A stretch of DNA of 64,000 nt from Amycolatopsis sp. QT-25 (GCF_029369745.1 NZ_CP120210.1:682001-746000), one strand, 5' to 3'; numbered from the stretch's first letter, positions 27,293-37,654 are shown. Numbers and translations are program-made. Notes: generated from the sequence alone by a model not told the origin.

Positions 27293-28440
27293 CGCGATTC
27301 GGCGCCCGCGCGCGGTGCCGGGGCGAGGTCGAGCAGTTCCTCCAGCGCTGCCACCGACAACGCGGCGGCATTGCCGTCACCGTAAGGGTTTCCGACGTGC
27401 GTCGGGTGGAGATCGCCACGCAGGATCTTCGCCGCGGTGTCGGCGATGAGGCCGGTGTCCGTCCCGACGAGCCAGGCGCAGCCCGCCTCGATGGCTTCGC
27501 GCCTTTCGGTGACGTCGCGGAGCACGAGCACGGGAGTGCCGAAGGTCGGCGCTTCTTCTTGGATACCACCGGAATCGGTCAGGACGAGCTCGGCGAGCCG
27601 CAGCGCCCGCACGAGATCGGGATACTCGAGCGGTTCGGTGATCGTCACCCGCGGCGTCCCGCCGAGCGCGGTCACGACCTGCTCCCGCACGGCCGGATTG
27701 GGGTGCACCGGGAACAGCACCTGGACGTCGCTGTGCTCCGCGACGATCAGTTCGATGGCCGCGAGGGTGCGGCTCAGCGGTTCGCCCCAGGACTCGCGCC
27801 GGTGCGAGGTCACGAGGACGAGGCGTTCGCCCGCTTCCGCGATCTCCATCTCCAGCAACGCGAGCGCGGTGTCCCTCGCCGGGAGATCACGCTCGGCGAT
27901 CGCGATCACGGCGTCGACGACGGTGTTGCCGGTGACGGCGATCCGCCGGCGCGGCACCCCTTCCTCGCGCAGTGCGGCCGCGGCACCCGGCGTCGGCGCG
28001 AGGTGCAGGGCGGCGATGCGCGAGATCATCTGCCGTGTGCCCTCTTCGGGGAACGGCGCGGTGAGGTCGTGCGTGCGCAGTCCCGCCTCCAGGTGCACGA
28101 CCGGGATGCCGAGCCAGAACGCGGCGAGCGCGCCCGCCAGTCCCGTCGTCGTGTCACCTTGGACGACGACGGCCGCGGGCGTGACCCGCCGCAGCAGCTC
28201 GTCGAGCGCGGGAAGCACCCCGGAAACGAGTTCCGCCTGGGTGCCGCTGGTCCGCGGCGGGAGGTCGAGCCAGGCGTCGACCGGCAGGCCGAACGGGATC
28301 AGCGCCTGTTCGACCATGCCCTGATGCTGTCCACTGTGGACGACGAAGGGCCGTAGGTGCGGGTGTTCCGCCAGGGCCAGTGCCAGCGGTGCGAGCTTGA
28401 CCGCCTCCGGGCGGGTCCCGGCCAGCAACATCACATCCAC
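27289..28440 (-). CDS. wecB: UDP-N-acetylglucosamine 2-epimerase (non-hydrolysing)
   Basis: 383 residues from GTG 28440, with GAGGAG 9 nt upstream; in-frame starts further up would add a nonconserved tail. Motifs: [68 protein letters not shown] and [12 protein letters not shown]. It interconverts UDP-GlcNAc and UDP-ManNAc for surface polysaccharide. It is downstream of and co-directional with the sorting-signal and anchored-protein genes, 106 nt away, so may be part of that glycan/surface locus. Confidence 0.92.
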   Translation of the reverse strand: MDVMLLAGTRPEAVKLAPLALALAEHPHLRPFVVHSGQHQGMVEQALIPFGLPVDAWLDLPPRTSGTQAELVSGVLPALDELLRRVTPAAVVVQGDTTTGLAGALAAFWLGIPVVHLEAGLRTHDLTAPFPEEGTRQMISRIAALHLAPTPGAAAALREEGVPRRRIAVTGNTVVDAVIAIAERDLPARDTALALLEMEIAEAGERLVLVTSHRRESWGEPLSRTLAAIELIVAEHSDVQVLFPVHPNPAVREQVVTALGGTPRVTITEPLEYPDLVRALRLAELVLTDSGGIQEEAPTFGTPVLVLRDVTERREAIEAGCAWLVGTDTGLIADTAAKILRGDLHPTHVGNPYGDGNAAALSVAALEELLDLAPAPRAGAESR

Positions 28441-28546
28441 GCGTTCGCGCTCCTCATCCACGATTTCGAGTGTCCCCGCGAAACGCGGGTGGCGGCCGCC
28501 GGCGTACGAGGGGCACACGCCGGCGGCCGTTCCGGCCAGGGCAGCG

Positions 28547-28726
28547 TCAGCTCCCCGGTTCGCCGAGCCGTTTCGTGCGGCGGTAGCCGGCGATGACCGC
28601 GATGGTTCCGAGGACCAGCAGGATCACCCCGACGGCCAGCCACCAGCCGATATCGGCCCCGGTGGCGGCGAGGGCACCCACCCCGCCACCGGCGACGCCG
28701 ACTCCGGCGCCAGGCAACTTGTACAT
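28547..28726 (-). CDS. 59-residue stand-alone sorting-signal protein (LAATG + TM + basic tail)
   Basis: ATG start preceded by GTGAGG. The product is almost only a cell-surface sorting signal: a short Gly-rich N-terminus (MYKLPGAGVGVAGGG), LAATG at 19-23, one hydrophobic segment (about 26-47) and a basic end (YRRTKR). There is no signal peptide. LAxTG is the pentapeptide known for class E sortases in actinobacteria. It lies 21 nt behind the anchored-protein gene on the same strand; that protein ends in a comparable LASGAG-TM-RNRR signal. Real coding is supported by context and by the tripartite signal. Confidence 0.7.
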   Translation of the reverse strand: MYKLPGAGVGVAGGGVGALAATGADIGWWLAVGVILLVLGTIAVIAGYRRTKRLGEPGS

Positions 28727-28747
28727 TTCGACCTCACTTCACCCTGG

Positions 28748-29524
28748 TCAGGCAGTGGTCGCCGGACGCCGGTTGCGCACGACGCGGATACCGACCGGGA
28801 CGGCGACGGCGCCGAGCAGGCCGACACCGATCCACAGCCCCGCGCCCGAGGCGAGCGGTACGGGCAGGCCGGCCGGACCGCAGGTGGCCGACGAGACGAT
28901 CACGTCGCCGGAACCGAGCGGGGTGAGGGCAGCGCCGAGCAGCTTCACGTGGATGGCGTTGACCGTGAGGCTGCCGTCGCTGTTCTTGATCTGTTCGTTC
29001 AGGATGATCGTCGCGACGTTGACGGTGCCGAGGCCGACTTTGATCTGCGTGTTCGGCGCGGGCGTCGAATCGGCCATCCCCGCGCTGCCGAGGTTCGCAC
29101 CGACGAGTTTCGTGGCGCCCTGTACGCCCTTCTGGGTCGCGGTGCAGGTGGCTTCGACGACCTTGATGCGGACGTCACCGAGCGCGCCCTTGAGCAGCGG
29201 CAGGCCGACATCGGCGGTGCCGGCCTTCGCCGTCACCGCACCGGAGTTGTCGTCGCGTTTGGCCTCGGTGTTGACGGCGCCCGCGGTGAGCACACCGGTG
29301 AGGTCGACCTTCGCGAGGCTGTTGGCGTTCGGCCCGGACGTCTTCGCCTCGGCGAGCGGCCCGGCCTGCACCGCGTCGCGGCCGAGGAGCTTCACATCGA
29401 CCTTGACGCCATACGCGGAGCCGTCACCGGGGGCCGCCGAGGCGGGTGCCGCACCGGCGAGAGCCACGCTCGCCACCACAGCGGCGAGCAATCCGCCTCG
29501 TCGCAAGAGATGCGTGTTCTTCAA
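28748..29524 (-). CDS. secreted C-terminally anchored protein, choice-of-anchor type
   Basis: 258 residues. A signal peptide (MKNTHLLRRGGLLAAVVASV, cleavage near ASA at 30) is followed by a repeat-free beta-rich domain (SAYGVKVDVKLLGRDAV; ADVGLPLLKGALGDV; NTQIKVGLGTVNVATIILNE) with two Cys. It ends with a sorting signal: LASGAG, a hydrophobic helix and RVVRNRR. I recall this architecture as the choice-of-anchor P group that accompanies actinobacterial exosortase-like proteins; the name is from memory. It is divergent from the exosortase gene across a 377-nt gap. Probably the substrate of that enzyme. Confidence 0.75.
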   Translation of the reverse strand: MKNTHLLRRGGLLAAVVASVALAGAAPASAAPGDGSAYGVKVDVKLLGRDAVQAGPLAEAKTSGPNANSLAKVDLTGVLTAGAVNTEAKRDDNSGAVTAKAGTADVGLPLLKGALGDVRIKVVEATCTATQKGVQGATKLVGANLGSAGMADSTPAPNTQIKVGLGTVNVATIILNEQIKNSDGSLTVNAIHVKLLGAALTPLGSGDVIVSSATCGPAGLPVPLASGAGLWIGVGLLGAVAVPVGIRVVRNRRPATTA

Positions 29525-29901
29525 CTGGTCCTCCGAAATGATGGGTGGGGAGTTCTCTCATCTGCGGTCGGCACTCGGGCACAACCGTTGCGGACGAATC
29601 CTCGGCTGGCCTGACTCGGCTCGCGGATCGTCTATCGCCGAGTGTTTCCCAAATTGAACGAAAAATTGCGAGTATCACCGGATCGGGTGATCTTCCGAGC
29701 ATTTTCCCGCGGGTCGACGAGGACGTCACTCTTTCGGTCTAGTCAGCTTCTCCACGATCGTGCCGAAAGGGCCCACGACCACATTCGAAACGTGAACCCC
29801 GGTCGAAAGGGGCGGTTCTCGCTGACTTACTCTGCTTGGCGAGGTCCCTGCCCGCTTCGCCGAATCCCGTCGTCTGCTGCGCCTTTCCTGAGAGGGTCAC
29901 C
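29525..29901. other. intergenic region between substrate and exosortase genes
   Basis: 377 nt with no convincing gene. It should hold both divergent promoters. The stretch about 29645-29710 is clearly richer in A/T than the surroundings and contains an inverted repeat ATCACCGGATCGGGTGAT (29673-29690), a possible operator. No palindrome of the dispersed family is present. Confidence 0.5.
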
Positions 29902-30456
29902 GTGGCCGTTGCGAGCGCTCCTTTGCCTGGTCCAAGCCGGTTTCCGCTGCGTATGGCGATGCTGGCGGTGATCGCCGTCGCCGTCGGCCTGGTGCTGGCC
30001 GAACGCCTGTACCGGGTGTTCGAAGTGCAGCTTTCCGGCCTGATACTGAGAGTTATCACCACATCGGGTGTCTTCGTCGCCGGTGAACGCGAGACTGTCT
30101 ACTTTGGGTTGTCCGGTGATACTCCACTCGGGTTGAGAATGACGCCGGAATGCTCTTCGGCATTCATGTTGCTGCCTCTGTTGCTGGTGACCGCCGTCAT
30201 GGTGTATTTCCGTCCCGGAAATGCGAAGAGGCTGTTCTCTTCGCTGGCGATTTCCGTGATCGTCGTCGTTCTTGTCAATCAGATGAGGGTTTTGGCGATC
30301 GTGGGGCTCGTGCACCTGATGGGTATCGACGAAGGTTATTACTGGGGTCACACTCTGCTCGGCTCGATGGTCAGTGTCATCGGCGGCGCGATCGCTCTCG
30401 TACTGTTCGTCTGGCTGAGCACACGCAAGCCCCGGGCCGAGCGCGGGACCGTCTGA
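29902..30456 (+). CDS. exosortase/archaeosortase-family transpeptidase
   Basis: 184 residues, about five membrane helices. The three family catalytic residues are visible in the expected order: Cys84 (TPECSSAF), Arg129 (NQMRVLAIV) and His150 (YYWGHTLLGS). Exosortases cut C-terminal sorting signals on the outer face of the membrane. GTG 29902 has GAGAGGG 5 nt upstream. It overlaps the glycosyltransferase start (TGATG). I recall small actinobacterial exosortases of this kind next to choice-of-anchor proteins; the subtype name is not verified. Confidence 0.88.
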   Translation: MAVASAPLPGPSRFPLRMAMLAVIAVAVGLVLAERLYRVFEVQLSGLILRVITTSGVFVAGERETVYFGLSGDTPLGLRMTPECSSAFMLLPLLLVTAVMVYFRPGNAKRLFSSLAISVIVVVLVNQMRVLAIVGLVHLMGIDEGYYWGHTLLGSMVSVIGGAIALVLFVWLSTRKPRAERGTV

Positions 30457-31844
30457 TGGGCGGCGGCTCGATCAAGATCCTGCTCGCGATCACGCAGGCT
30501 TTCGCCCTCACCATGAGCGTCGCCTTCATCGTGTACGTGGTCGTGATCGTCGTGCCGTACCTGCGGCGCAAACCCGCGCCCGTCGGGGACGCCGCCGACT
30601 TCACCTGGCATTTCTTCGTCCCGTGCCGGGACGAGCAGACCGTCATCCGGGAAACGGTGCGGTACCTGCGTTCGACGTTCCGGCACGCGCACGTCTGGGT
30701 CGTCGACGACGACTCCGAGGACCGAACCGCCCGCGTGGTCAAGTCGATCTGGCGGCGCAACGGCGGCTACGACCCGTACCTGCACCTCGTTCCCCGGCGC
30801 CGTCCGGAGGCGAGGACGGGCAAAGGGGACGCGCTCAACGCCGCCTATCAGGCGCTCAACGACTGGATGGGCCCGGACGCGAGCCGTGACGACGCGGTCG
30901 TCGTGGTCGTCGACGCGGACGGCCGTCCGGCGGAGAACTGCCTCGAAGTGTGCGCCGCGGATCATCTCTTCGGCGACGAGACGATCGGCGCGGTGCAACT
31001 CGACGTCTGGATGGGCAACGCCGGCACCCGCCCGCCGGGGAAGAACTGGTTCTCGCGGGCCTTCGGACTGAAGCTGGCCCAGATGCAGGACCTCGAGTTC
31101 CGTACGGCCATCGCGGCGATCCAGACCTCGCGCGGCTTCACCGGCACGATCTCCATGGGCGGCAACGGTCAGTTCACGCGACTGTCCGCATTGGACTCGA
31201 TCGCGGGCGAGGACGAGCAGCCGTGGCGCGGTTCGCTGCTGGAGGACTTCGAGCTCGGCGTGCACCTGCTGACCGCGGGCTGGCGGACCGGGTACACGCC
31301 GGATTCCCACGTGAAGCAGGAAGGCCTGTACAGCCTGCGGCGATTTCTGGTGCAGCGCACCCGCTGGGGCCAGGGCACGATGCAATGCTCGCGGTATCTC
31401 CGGCGCATCTGGGACTCGCCGCATGTGAGCACGCTGGGCGCGGCGGAGATGATGTACTACCTCGCGCAGCCGTGGATGCAGTTGCTCGGCTCGTTGCTGT
31501 ACCCGATCCCGTTCATCCTGCTCCTGGTCACCACGGCGGGCGATCCGGCGCGGATGTGGACCTGGTTCGCCGACGACGGCGCGTGGATCCTGTTCGCCAT
31601 CTACGGTTCGTTCGGGCTGCTGCCGTTCGTCGTGTGGGGCCCGATCTATGAGTTCAGATGCCGGAAGAGCCGTAATCCGCTGCGCGGGCTCGGGATGGGC
31701 TTCGCCTACGCGCTGTACATCTACACGTTCTACATCACGTCGTGGCGGGCGCTGTTCCGGCTGGTGCGCGGCCGTAACGGCTGGTCCAAGACGCGGCGGA
31801 ACACCGAGCACGCCCCCGGGGTCAAGGTCGCGCTGGACTCCTGA
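30456..31844 (+). CDS. membrane family-2 glycosyltransferase
   Basis: 462 residues. An N-terminal membrane helix is followed by a GT2 domain with FFVPCRDEQTVI, VVDDDSEDRT, VVVDADGRP (metal-binding), LLEDFELGVHLL and the processive-type motif QRTRW, then at least three C-terminal membrane helices. It resembles membrane beta-glycosyltransferases of the BcsA/HAS group. The one-base overlap with the exosortase gene suggests a joint role, for example glycosylating or building the anchor for the sorted protein. Acceptor and sugar unknown. Confidence 0.88.
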   Translation: MGGGSIKILLAITQAFALTMSVAFIVYVVVIVVPYLRRKPAPVGDAADFTWHFFVPCRDEQTVIRETVRYLRSTFRHAHVWVVDDDSEDRTARVVKSIWRRNGGYDPYLHLVPRRRPEARTGKGDALNAAYQALNDWMGPDASRDDAVVVVVDADGRPAENCLEVCAADHLFGDETIGAVQLDVWMGNAGTRPPGKNWFSRAFGLKLAQMQDLEFRTAIAAIQTSRGFTGTISMGGNGQFTRLSALDSIAGEDEQPWRGSLLEDFELGVHLLTAGWRTGYTPDSHVKQEGLYSLRRFLVQRTRWGQGTMQCSRYLRRIWDSPHVSTLGAAEMMYYLAQPWMQLLGSLLYPIPFILLLVTTAGDPARMWTWFADDGAWILFAIYGSFGLLPFVVWGPIYEFRCRKSRNPLRGLGMGFAYALYIYTFYITSWRALFRLVRGRNGWSKTRRNTEHAPGVKVALDS

Positions 31845-31858
31845 CCCCGGGAACGGTC

Positions 31859-33784
31859 TCAGGCGGCGGGCAGGATCCGGACGTCGTCCGCCTTCACGAA
31901 GGCGATCCGGTGTCCGAACTGGATCTGCACGTACTTCGTCCTGCCCTTGACGACCACGTGATTCGCCGGGTCGAACGTCGTCGCCGAGTAGTACTCGGAG
32001 CCGAGCAGGTTGCCGAGCGAGTACCGCTGCCCGGCCGCGAACGTGTACGGCAGCGGGACGACCTGCTGTACCGGCACGTTCGCCGGGTACGCCTCCGCCT
32101 CGGGATACGCGCGCCCGAAGACCGGTACGGTCGCCAGCCCGGGCTTCGGCGTGACGACCAGGCCGAACGCCGGGCTCGTCGTGCGCTGGTCGCGGAACCA
32201 GCCCTTCTGGCCCAGATACCAGATCGCCGTCCAGCCGTCACGCCGCTCCGCGACCACGTACCGCTGCCCGGTCTCCGCCCGGCTGCCGATGTCGGAAACG
32301 GCCATCGTGCTCGCCGAACCGTCCGGACGCAGGCCGACGTCCTTGAGCAACGGCGCCGAGTCGGTGGGCTCGCTGCGCAGCACGACTGAACCGGAACCCC
32401 TTACCGGGCAAGGCTTTCCGGCGGTCTCGCAGCCGGTGAACGCGGGCTGGTTCGTGGCGAAGTCCGGCGTGATGGTCACCAGCGGCGAACCGGGGCGGCC
32501 GAAGCCGGACAGCGGCGCGCCCATCAGGTCGAAGTAGTGCGCCCAGTCCCAGTACGGGCCCGGATCCCAGTGCATGCCCTTGATGGTCGAGGGGAGCGTG
32601 CCAGGGACGTTGTCGTGGCCGAGGATGTGCGCGCGGTCGAGCGGGATGTCGTACTTCCGCGCGAGGTGGCCGACGAGCTTCGCGGAGGTGCGGTACATCG
32701 CCTCCGTGTACCAAGTGCCCTTCGCGGCGAAGCCCTCGTGCTCGATGCCGACGGACTTCGCGTTGACGTACCAGTTGCCCGCGTGCCACGCGACGTCCTT
32801 GGTCGGCACGTGCTGCGCGATCTGGCCGTCGGACGAGCGGATCGTGTAGTGCCAGCTCACGTACGTCGGGTCGGTGACCAGGTCCATCGCCGTGTCCCAG
32901 TAGCCCTCGGTGTCGTGGATGATGATGTATTCGACCCTTTGGCTCTTCGGCCGGTCCGCCTTGTCGTGGTTGCCGTAGTCGTTGTCCGGCAATTCCTGGT
33001 ACGGCGCCGGCACCGAAAGACACGAGACCGTCCTCGGGCACTCTGTCTTAGGGTTTTCCGCCTTGGGGTTTTCGGTCTCCGGGTTCTCGGTCCGGACGCG
33101 GGCGGGGCTCGTCGGGGTCGCGGTGAGGGTGACTTTCTGGCCGTCGTCGGTCGTCCGGCTGACGCCCTTGGAGATGGTGTCGAAGACTTCGTCGGCGAAG
33201 GACTGCGCTCCCGCGGCGTCCTTCGCGCCGCTGTAGCGCGCGACGGCGGCTTTCCAGTCGCCGGTTTCACGCTGGTATTTCGCCAGCAGAGCGGCGCCAC
33301 CGCGGATGTTCTGGGTGGTGTCCGTGCGCAGCGTCGCGACGTCTCGCCCGATCAGCGTGGCCGCTTCGTCGATGGTCTGGAGACCGGGGGGAGGGGGCTT
33401 CGGGGCCGGTGTCGCCGGAAGCTTCGCGCGGCGGGCGTCGTCTCCGCGTGGATCCTCCTCGCCTTCGTCGTGGTGCGTGCCTGTGCCCGCTTCGCGCAGG
33501 TCGGTCAGGTGCATCGGGCCGTATCCGGCGGACGTGCTCGGGGTGCCGGCGTTGAAGTCCCAGCGCGACTCCAGGAACGAGACGCCGAGCAGGACGTTCT
33601 CGGGAACGCCGAATTCCCGCGCGGCGGCCGCGAAGTCCCGCTGACGTTGTTGATCGGCGGCGGCGGCTTCGGCGGGGACGGCGGCGAGAAGTCCGGCGGC
33701 GAGGGCGAGGACCGCGAGTCCGGCGGTTCGTCTGGACCGGCGCCGGAGCGGTTCGAGGGCAACAGGACGGAAGGGACGCGGCAT
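31859..33784 (-). CDS. secreted N-acetylmuramoyl-L-alanine amidase
   Basis: 641 residues. Signal peptide (RRTAGLAVLALAAGLLAAVP, AEA), then a lysozyme/transglycosylase-like N-terminal region (FGVPENVLLGVSFLESRW), a Pro/Glu/Asn linker with repeats of ENP, an Amidase_2 domain (YIIIHDTEGYW; SVGIEHEGF; LGHDNVPG with zinc ligands) and a C-terminal part with SH3-like repeats. It cleaves the amide between MurNAc and the stem peptide. ATG 33784 sets the signal peptide correctly. It converges on the glycosyltransferase gene with 14 nt between stops. Confidence 0.9.
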   Translation of the reverse strand: MPRPFRPVALEPLRRRSRRTAGLAVLALAAGLLAAVPAEAAAADQQRQRDFAAAAREFGVPENVLLGVSFLESRWDFNAGTPSTSAGYGPMHLTDLREAGTGTHHDEGEEDPRGDDARRAKLPATPAPKPPPPGLQTIDEAATLIGRDVATLRTDTTQNIRGGAALLAKYQRETGDWKAAVARYSGAKDAAGAQSFADEVFDTISKGVSRTTDDGQKVTLTATPTSPARVRTENPETENPKAENPKTECPRTVSCLSVPAPYQELPDNDYGNHDKADRPKSQRVEYIIIHDTEGYWDTAMDLVTDPTYVSWHYTIRSSDGQIAQHVPTKDVAWHAGNWYVNAKSVGIEHEGFAAKGTWYTEAMYRTSAKLVGHLARKYDIPLDRAHILGHDNVPGTLPSTIKGMHWDPGPYWDWAHYFDLMGAPLSGFGRPGSPLVTITPDFATNQPAFTGCETAGKPCPVRGSGSVVLRSEPTDSAPLLKDVGLRPDGSASTMAVSDIGSRAETGQRYVVAERRDGWTAIWYLGQKGWFRDQRTTSPAFGLVVTPKPGLATVPVFGRAYPEAEAYPANVPVQQVVPLPYTFAAGQRYSLGNLLGSEYYSATTFDPANHVVVKGRTKYVQIQFGHRIAFVKADDVRILPAA

Positions 33785-33880
33785 GGACGTGAACCCCCAG
33801 TGACTAGGTCTGCGGAACAGGACCGACCCCAATGGTCGGAACCTAACCAGAAACCGGCCTGCTCCGTAAGGTCCCTCCGA

Positions 33881-33909
33881 ATCGCGTTCAGGGGGCTGAA
33901 CGCAAGTCG
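33881..33909. repeat. dispersed palindrome between divergent genes
   Basis: ATCGCGTTCAGGGGGCTGAA followed by CGCAAGTC; located just upstream of the HAD hydrolase gene. Confidence 0.9.
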
Positions 33910-33925
33910 ATGGCAAGGTGGGGGC

Positions 33926-34588
33926 ATGACCGGGGTTAAGGAGCTTCTGCAGGAGAAGGACCACGTCTTCCTCGATTTCGACGGTCCGGTGTGCGACGTG
34001 TTCGCCAGGTTGCCGTCGAGCGAGGTGGCGGACAGGCTCAAGCGCCTCGTCGGACCCGATCTGCCCGCCGACGTGCAGGCCTCCGCCGATCCGTTCGACG
34101 TGCTCCGATACGCGGCCTCGTGCGGGCCGAACACCGCGCACGTCGTCGAGCGGCAGCTCAACCGCCTGGAGGGAGAGGCCGTCGCCCTGATCTCGCCGAC
34201 GCCCGGTATCGCGGAAGTCCTCCGCGAGTGGGTCGCGCAAGGGTTCAGCGTGACGATCGTGAGCAACAACTCCGTCGACGCGATCCGGTCCTTTCTCGCG
34301 CTGCACGAACTCGCCGAGCAGATTCGCCGGATCAGCGCACGGACGACGAGCGACCCCATGCGGTTGAAGCCGCAGCCGGCGCTCCTCGACGCGGCGGTGA
34401 GGGCTCTCGGTACTTCACCTCGGCAGTGCGTCATGGTCGGCGACTCGGCCGCGGACATCCTGGCCGCTCGCGCCGCCGGCGTCGCTTCGATCGCTCTCGC
34501 GACGACCCCGGCGAAGCGCAGGACTCTCGCGGCTCTCGGCCCGGATGTCCTGGTGACGGACGTGGCCGACTTGCGTTTAGCGGCCTAA
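33926..34588 (+). CDS. HAD-superfamily phosphatase
   Basis: 220 residues. Motif I FLDFDGPVCD with nucleophile Asp, motif II VSNNS, motif III Lys in RLKPQPALLD and motif IV MVGDSAADILAA. This is a phosphoglycolate-phosphatase-like or related small-molecule phosphatase; substrate unknown. The last residues (LRLAA) and the TAA stop come from a dispersed palindrome. It lies alone upstream of groES, between two palindrome copies. Confidence 0.88.
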   Translation: MTGVKELLQEKDHVFLDFDGPVCDVFARLPSSEVADRLKRLVGPDLPADVQASADPFDVLRYAASCGPNTAHVVERQLNRLEGEAVALISPTPGIAEVLREWVAQGFSVTIVSNNSVDAIRSFLALHELAEQIRRISARTTSDPMRLKPQPALLDAAVRALGTSPRQCVMVGDSAADILAARAAGVASIALATTPAKRRTLAALGPDVLVTDVADLRLAA

Positions 34589-34599
34589 CCGCGATCCGG
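34568..34599. repeat. dispersed palindrome forming the 3' end of the HAD gene
   Basis: GACTTGCGTTTAGCGGCCTA followed by ACCGCGATCCGG. It supplies LRLAA and the stop codon, including a TTA codon. Confidence 0.88.
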
Positions 34600-34661
34600 C
34601 GGAGCAAAACGGCCGGTCAGGCGCTCGGAGACGGAGATTTCACCGGGTGAGTGGACCCTCC

Positions 34662-34691
34662 TTGCGAAGCTGGCACTCACATGGCTAGAGT
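34662..34691 (+). promoter_or_regulatory. groES-groEL promoter
   Basis: TTGCGA, 18-nt spacer, TAGAGT. The -10 overlaps the CIRCE right arm, so repressor binding would block polymerase. Confidence 0.6.
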
Positions 34692-34696
34692 GCTAA
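34670..34696. promoter_or_regulatory. CIRCE operator (HrcA site)
   Basis: CTGGCACTC, 9-nt spacer, GAGTGCTAA. This is two mismatches from the consensus TTAGCACTC-N9-GAGTGCTAA, both in the left arm. HrcA is the known repressor of this site and controls chaperonin genes under heat stress. Confidence 0.93.
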
Positions 34697-34795
34697 TCGC
34701 ACGGCCCGAACACGCCCCGGCACCCGCGACGGCGGGGGTGGTAGGAGCCGTAACTCATCCTGCCAACGCTTTCGACGACCGTGGAGGTCAACCCG

Positions 34796-35089
34796 GTGAG
34801 CGTGAACATCAAGCCGCTCGAGGACAAGATCGTTGTCCAGACGAGTGAGGCCGAGGAGACGACCGCTTCCGGCCTCGTCATCCCCGACACCGCCAAGGAG
34901 AAGCCCCAGGAGGGCAAGGTTCTGGCCGTGGGCCCGGGCCGCATCGACGACAAGGGCAACCGTGTCCCGCTCGACGTTTCCGTCGGCGACGTCGTCATCT
35001 ACTCCAAGTACGGCGGCACCGAAGTGAAGTACAACGGTGAGGACTACTTGATCCTCTCCGCCCGCGACGTGCTGGCCGTCATCAACTGA
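34796..35089 (+). CDS. groES: co-chaperonin GroES
   Basis: 97 residues. [14 protein letters not shown] at the start, the mobile-loop region ([20 protein letters not shown]) and [15 protein letters not shown] at the end are characteristic. The GTG start at 34796 has GGAGG 9 nt upstream. First gene of the CIRCE-controlled chaperonin operon; groEL follows after 100 nt. Confidence 0.97.
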   Translation: MSVNIKPLEDKIVVQTSEAEETTASGLVIPDTAKEKPQEGKVLAVGPGRIDDKGNRVPLDVSVGDVVIYSKYGGTEVKYNGEDYLILSARDVLAVIN

Positions 35090-35108
35090 CGTCCGCTCTC
35101 AGCGCATG

Positions 35109-35153
35109 ACGCCCCGGGCCCCGCATTGCCGGGGAACGGGGCGTTCGTGTTTT
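35109..35153 (+). terminator. hairpin between groES and groEL
   Basis: Outer stem ACGCCCCG / CGGGGCGT (35109-35116 and 35137-35144) with an inner CCCCG / CGGGG stem, followed by TTCGTGTTTT. It looks like an intrinsic terminator or attenuator that would make groES exceed groEL, but it may instead be an RNA-processing or stability hairpin. Confidence 0.55.
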
Positions 35154-35177
35154 CCGAGCTTTAGAACTGGAAGGTAA

Positions 35178-36803
<1,626 letters not shown>

Positions 36804-36818
36804 TTCCACCCCTCGAAG

Positions 36819-36853
36819 CGGGGCGGTACTCCACCGGGAGTGCCGCCCCGTTT
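36819..36853 (+). terminator. terminator of the groES-groEL1 operon
   Basis: Stem CGGGGCGGTACTC / GAGTGCCGCCCCG with one G-T pair and a 6-nt loop, followed by TTT. It lies 15 nt after the stop. Confidence 0.88.
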
Positions 36854-36873
36854 CGCTGTCCCGGCCCCTTGTC

Positions 36874-37073
36874 AGAGCGACTTTCGCGGGCTAATCGCGA
36901 TCCGAAGGCGGGGGAGCGCGACTGCGGGCGGAGCGACTTTCGCGGGCTAATCGCGCTCCGGTGGCCGGCGGCGCCGCGGCCGGGGCGGAGCGCGTTTAGC
37001 CCCCTAAACGCGCTCCGGTGACGTGGGCACCCAGGCCCGGCCGGAGCGACTTTCGCGGGCTAAACGCGCTCCG
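36874..37073. repeat. array of four dispersed palindromes between groEL1 and whiB3
   Basis: Copies at about 36874-36904, 36930-36961, 36986-37018 and 37041-37073. Three have the variant core TTTCGCGGGCTAA and one TTTAGCCCCCTAAA. The 339-nt gap 36804-37142 has no gene and holds only the groEL1 terminator, this array and the whiB3 terminator. Confidence 0.93.
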
Positions 37074-37082
37074 GTGGCCGCA

Positions 37083-37126
37083 GACGCGGAAGGGCGGCAC
37101 CCCACCCGGATGCCGCCCTTCCGCGT
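37083..37126 (-). terminator. hairpin after whiB3
   Basis: Sixteen-base stem GACGCGGAAGGGCGGC / GCCGCCCTTCCGCGTC with an internal loop CACCCCACCCGGAT. It lies just past the whiB3 stop. No T-run, so termination is likely but not certain. Confidence 0.7.
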
Positions 37127-37142
37127 CGCCGACTCGGCCGGA

Positions 37143-37445
37143 TCAGCCGTTCGACATGCTCAATGTGCGCTTGTCCGCCTTGATGATGTGCTCGCGTTCC
37201 GATTCCGACAGCCCGCCCCAGATCCCGTACGGCTCGTGCACGGCGAGTGCGTGGTTCCGGCACATGGCCAGTACCGGGCAAGCCAGGCACACGGCTTTGG
37301 CCCTCGCCTCGCGACGGGCTCTGGCCGGCCCCCGCTCGCCGTCAGGGTGAAAGAAGGACGCGCTGTCCATGCCTCGGCACGATCCTTCGAGCTGCCAGTC
37401 CCATACATCGGCGTTGGGCCCCGGGAGCCTGCGTGTGTCCGCCAT
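37143..37445 (-). CDS. whiB3: WhiB-family iron-sulfur regulator, WhiB3-like
   Basis: 100 residues. The four cluster-ligand cysteines are C23, C53, C56 and C62 (SCRGMD; CLACPVLAMC), followed by the family turn WGGLSESER. The start segment LPGPNADVWDWQL and FFHPDGERG match mycobacterial WhiB3, and the gene is next to groEL1 as whiB3 is there. ATG 37445 has GGAGG 9 nt upstream. WhiB proteins bind a 4Fe-4S cluster and the principal sigma factor, and respond to redox or NO. Confidence 0.92.
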   Translation of the reverse strand: MADTRRLPGPNADVWDWQLEGSCRGMDSASFFHPDGERGPARARREARAKAVCLACPVLAMCRNHALAVHEPYGIWGGLSESEREHIIKADKRTLSMSNG

Positions 37446-37654
37446 CCTGACCGCCTCCGTCATCCGGTCGAAGCGTTTACCTGCTCTGCTGCGCTGCGGA
37501 TACTCCATTCGGTGCAACGGCGGTAACGTTAGAAGCGCGCCAATACTTGTTCAAGAGATTCGAGACGATTCAGCCGTTAGGCATCCCCCGGAGGTGTGAG
37601 CGGTACTTTCCGTTCCGGTTGCCCCGGTCCCTGCCTGCCTGGATATTGGGTCGA

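Noticed and set aside
28397..29614. Long plus-strand frame across the anchored-protein region
   Set aside because: The minus strand gives a signal peptide, membrane helix and sorting signals in the right order; the plus frame has no recognisable feature.
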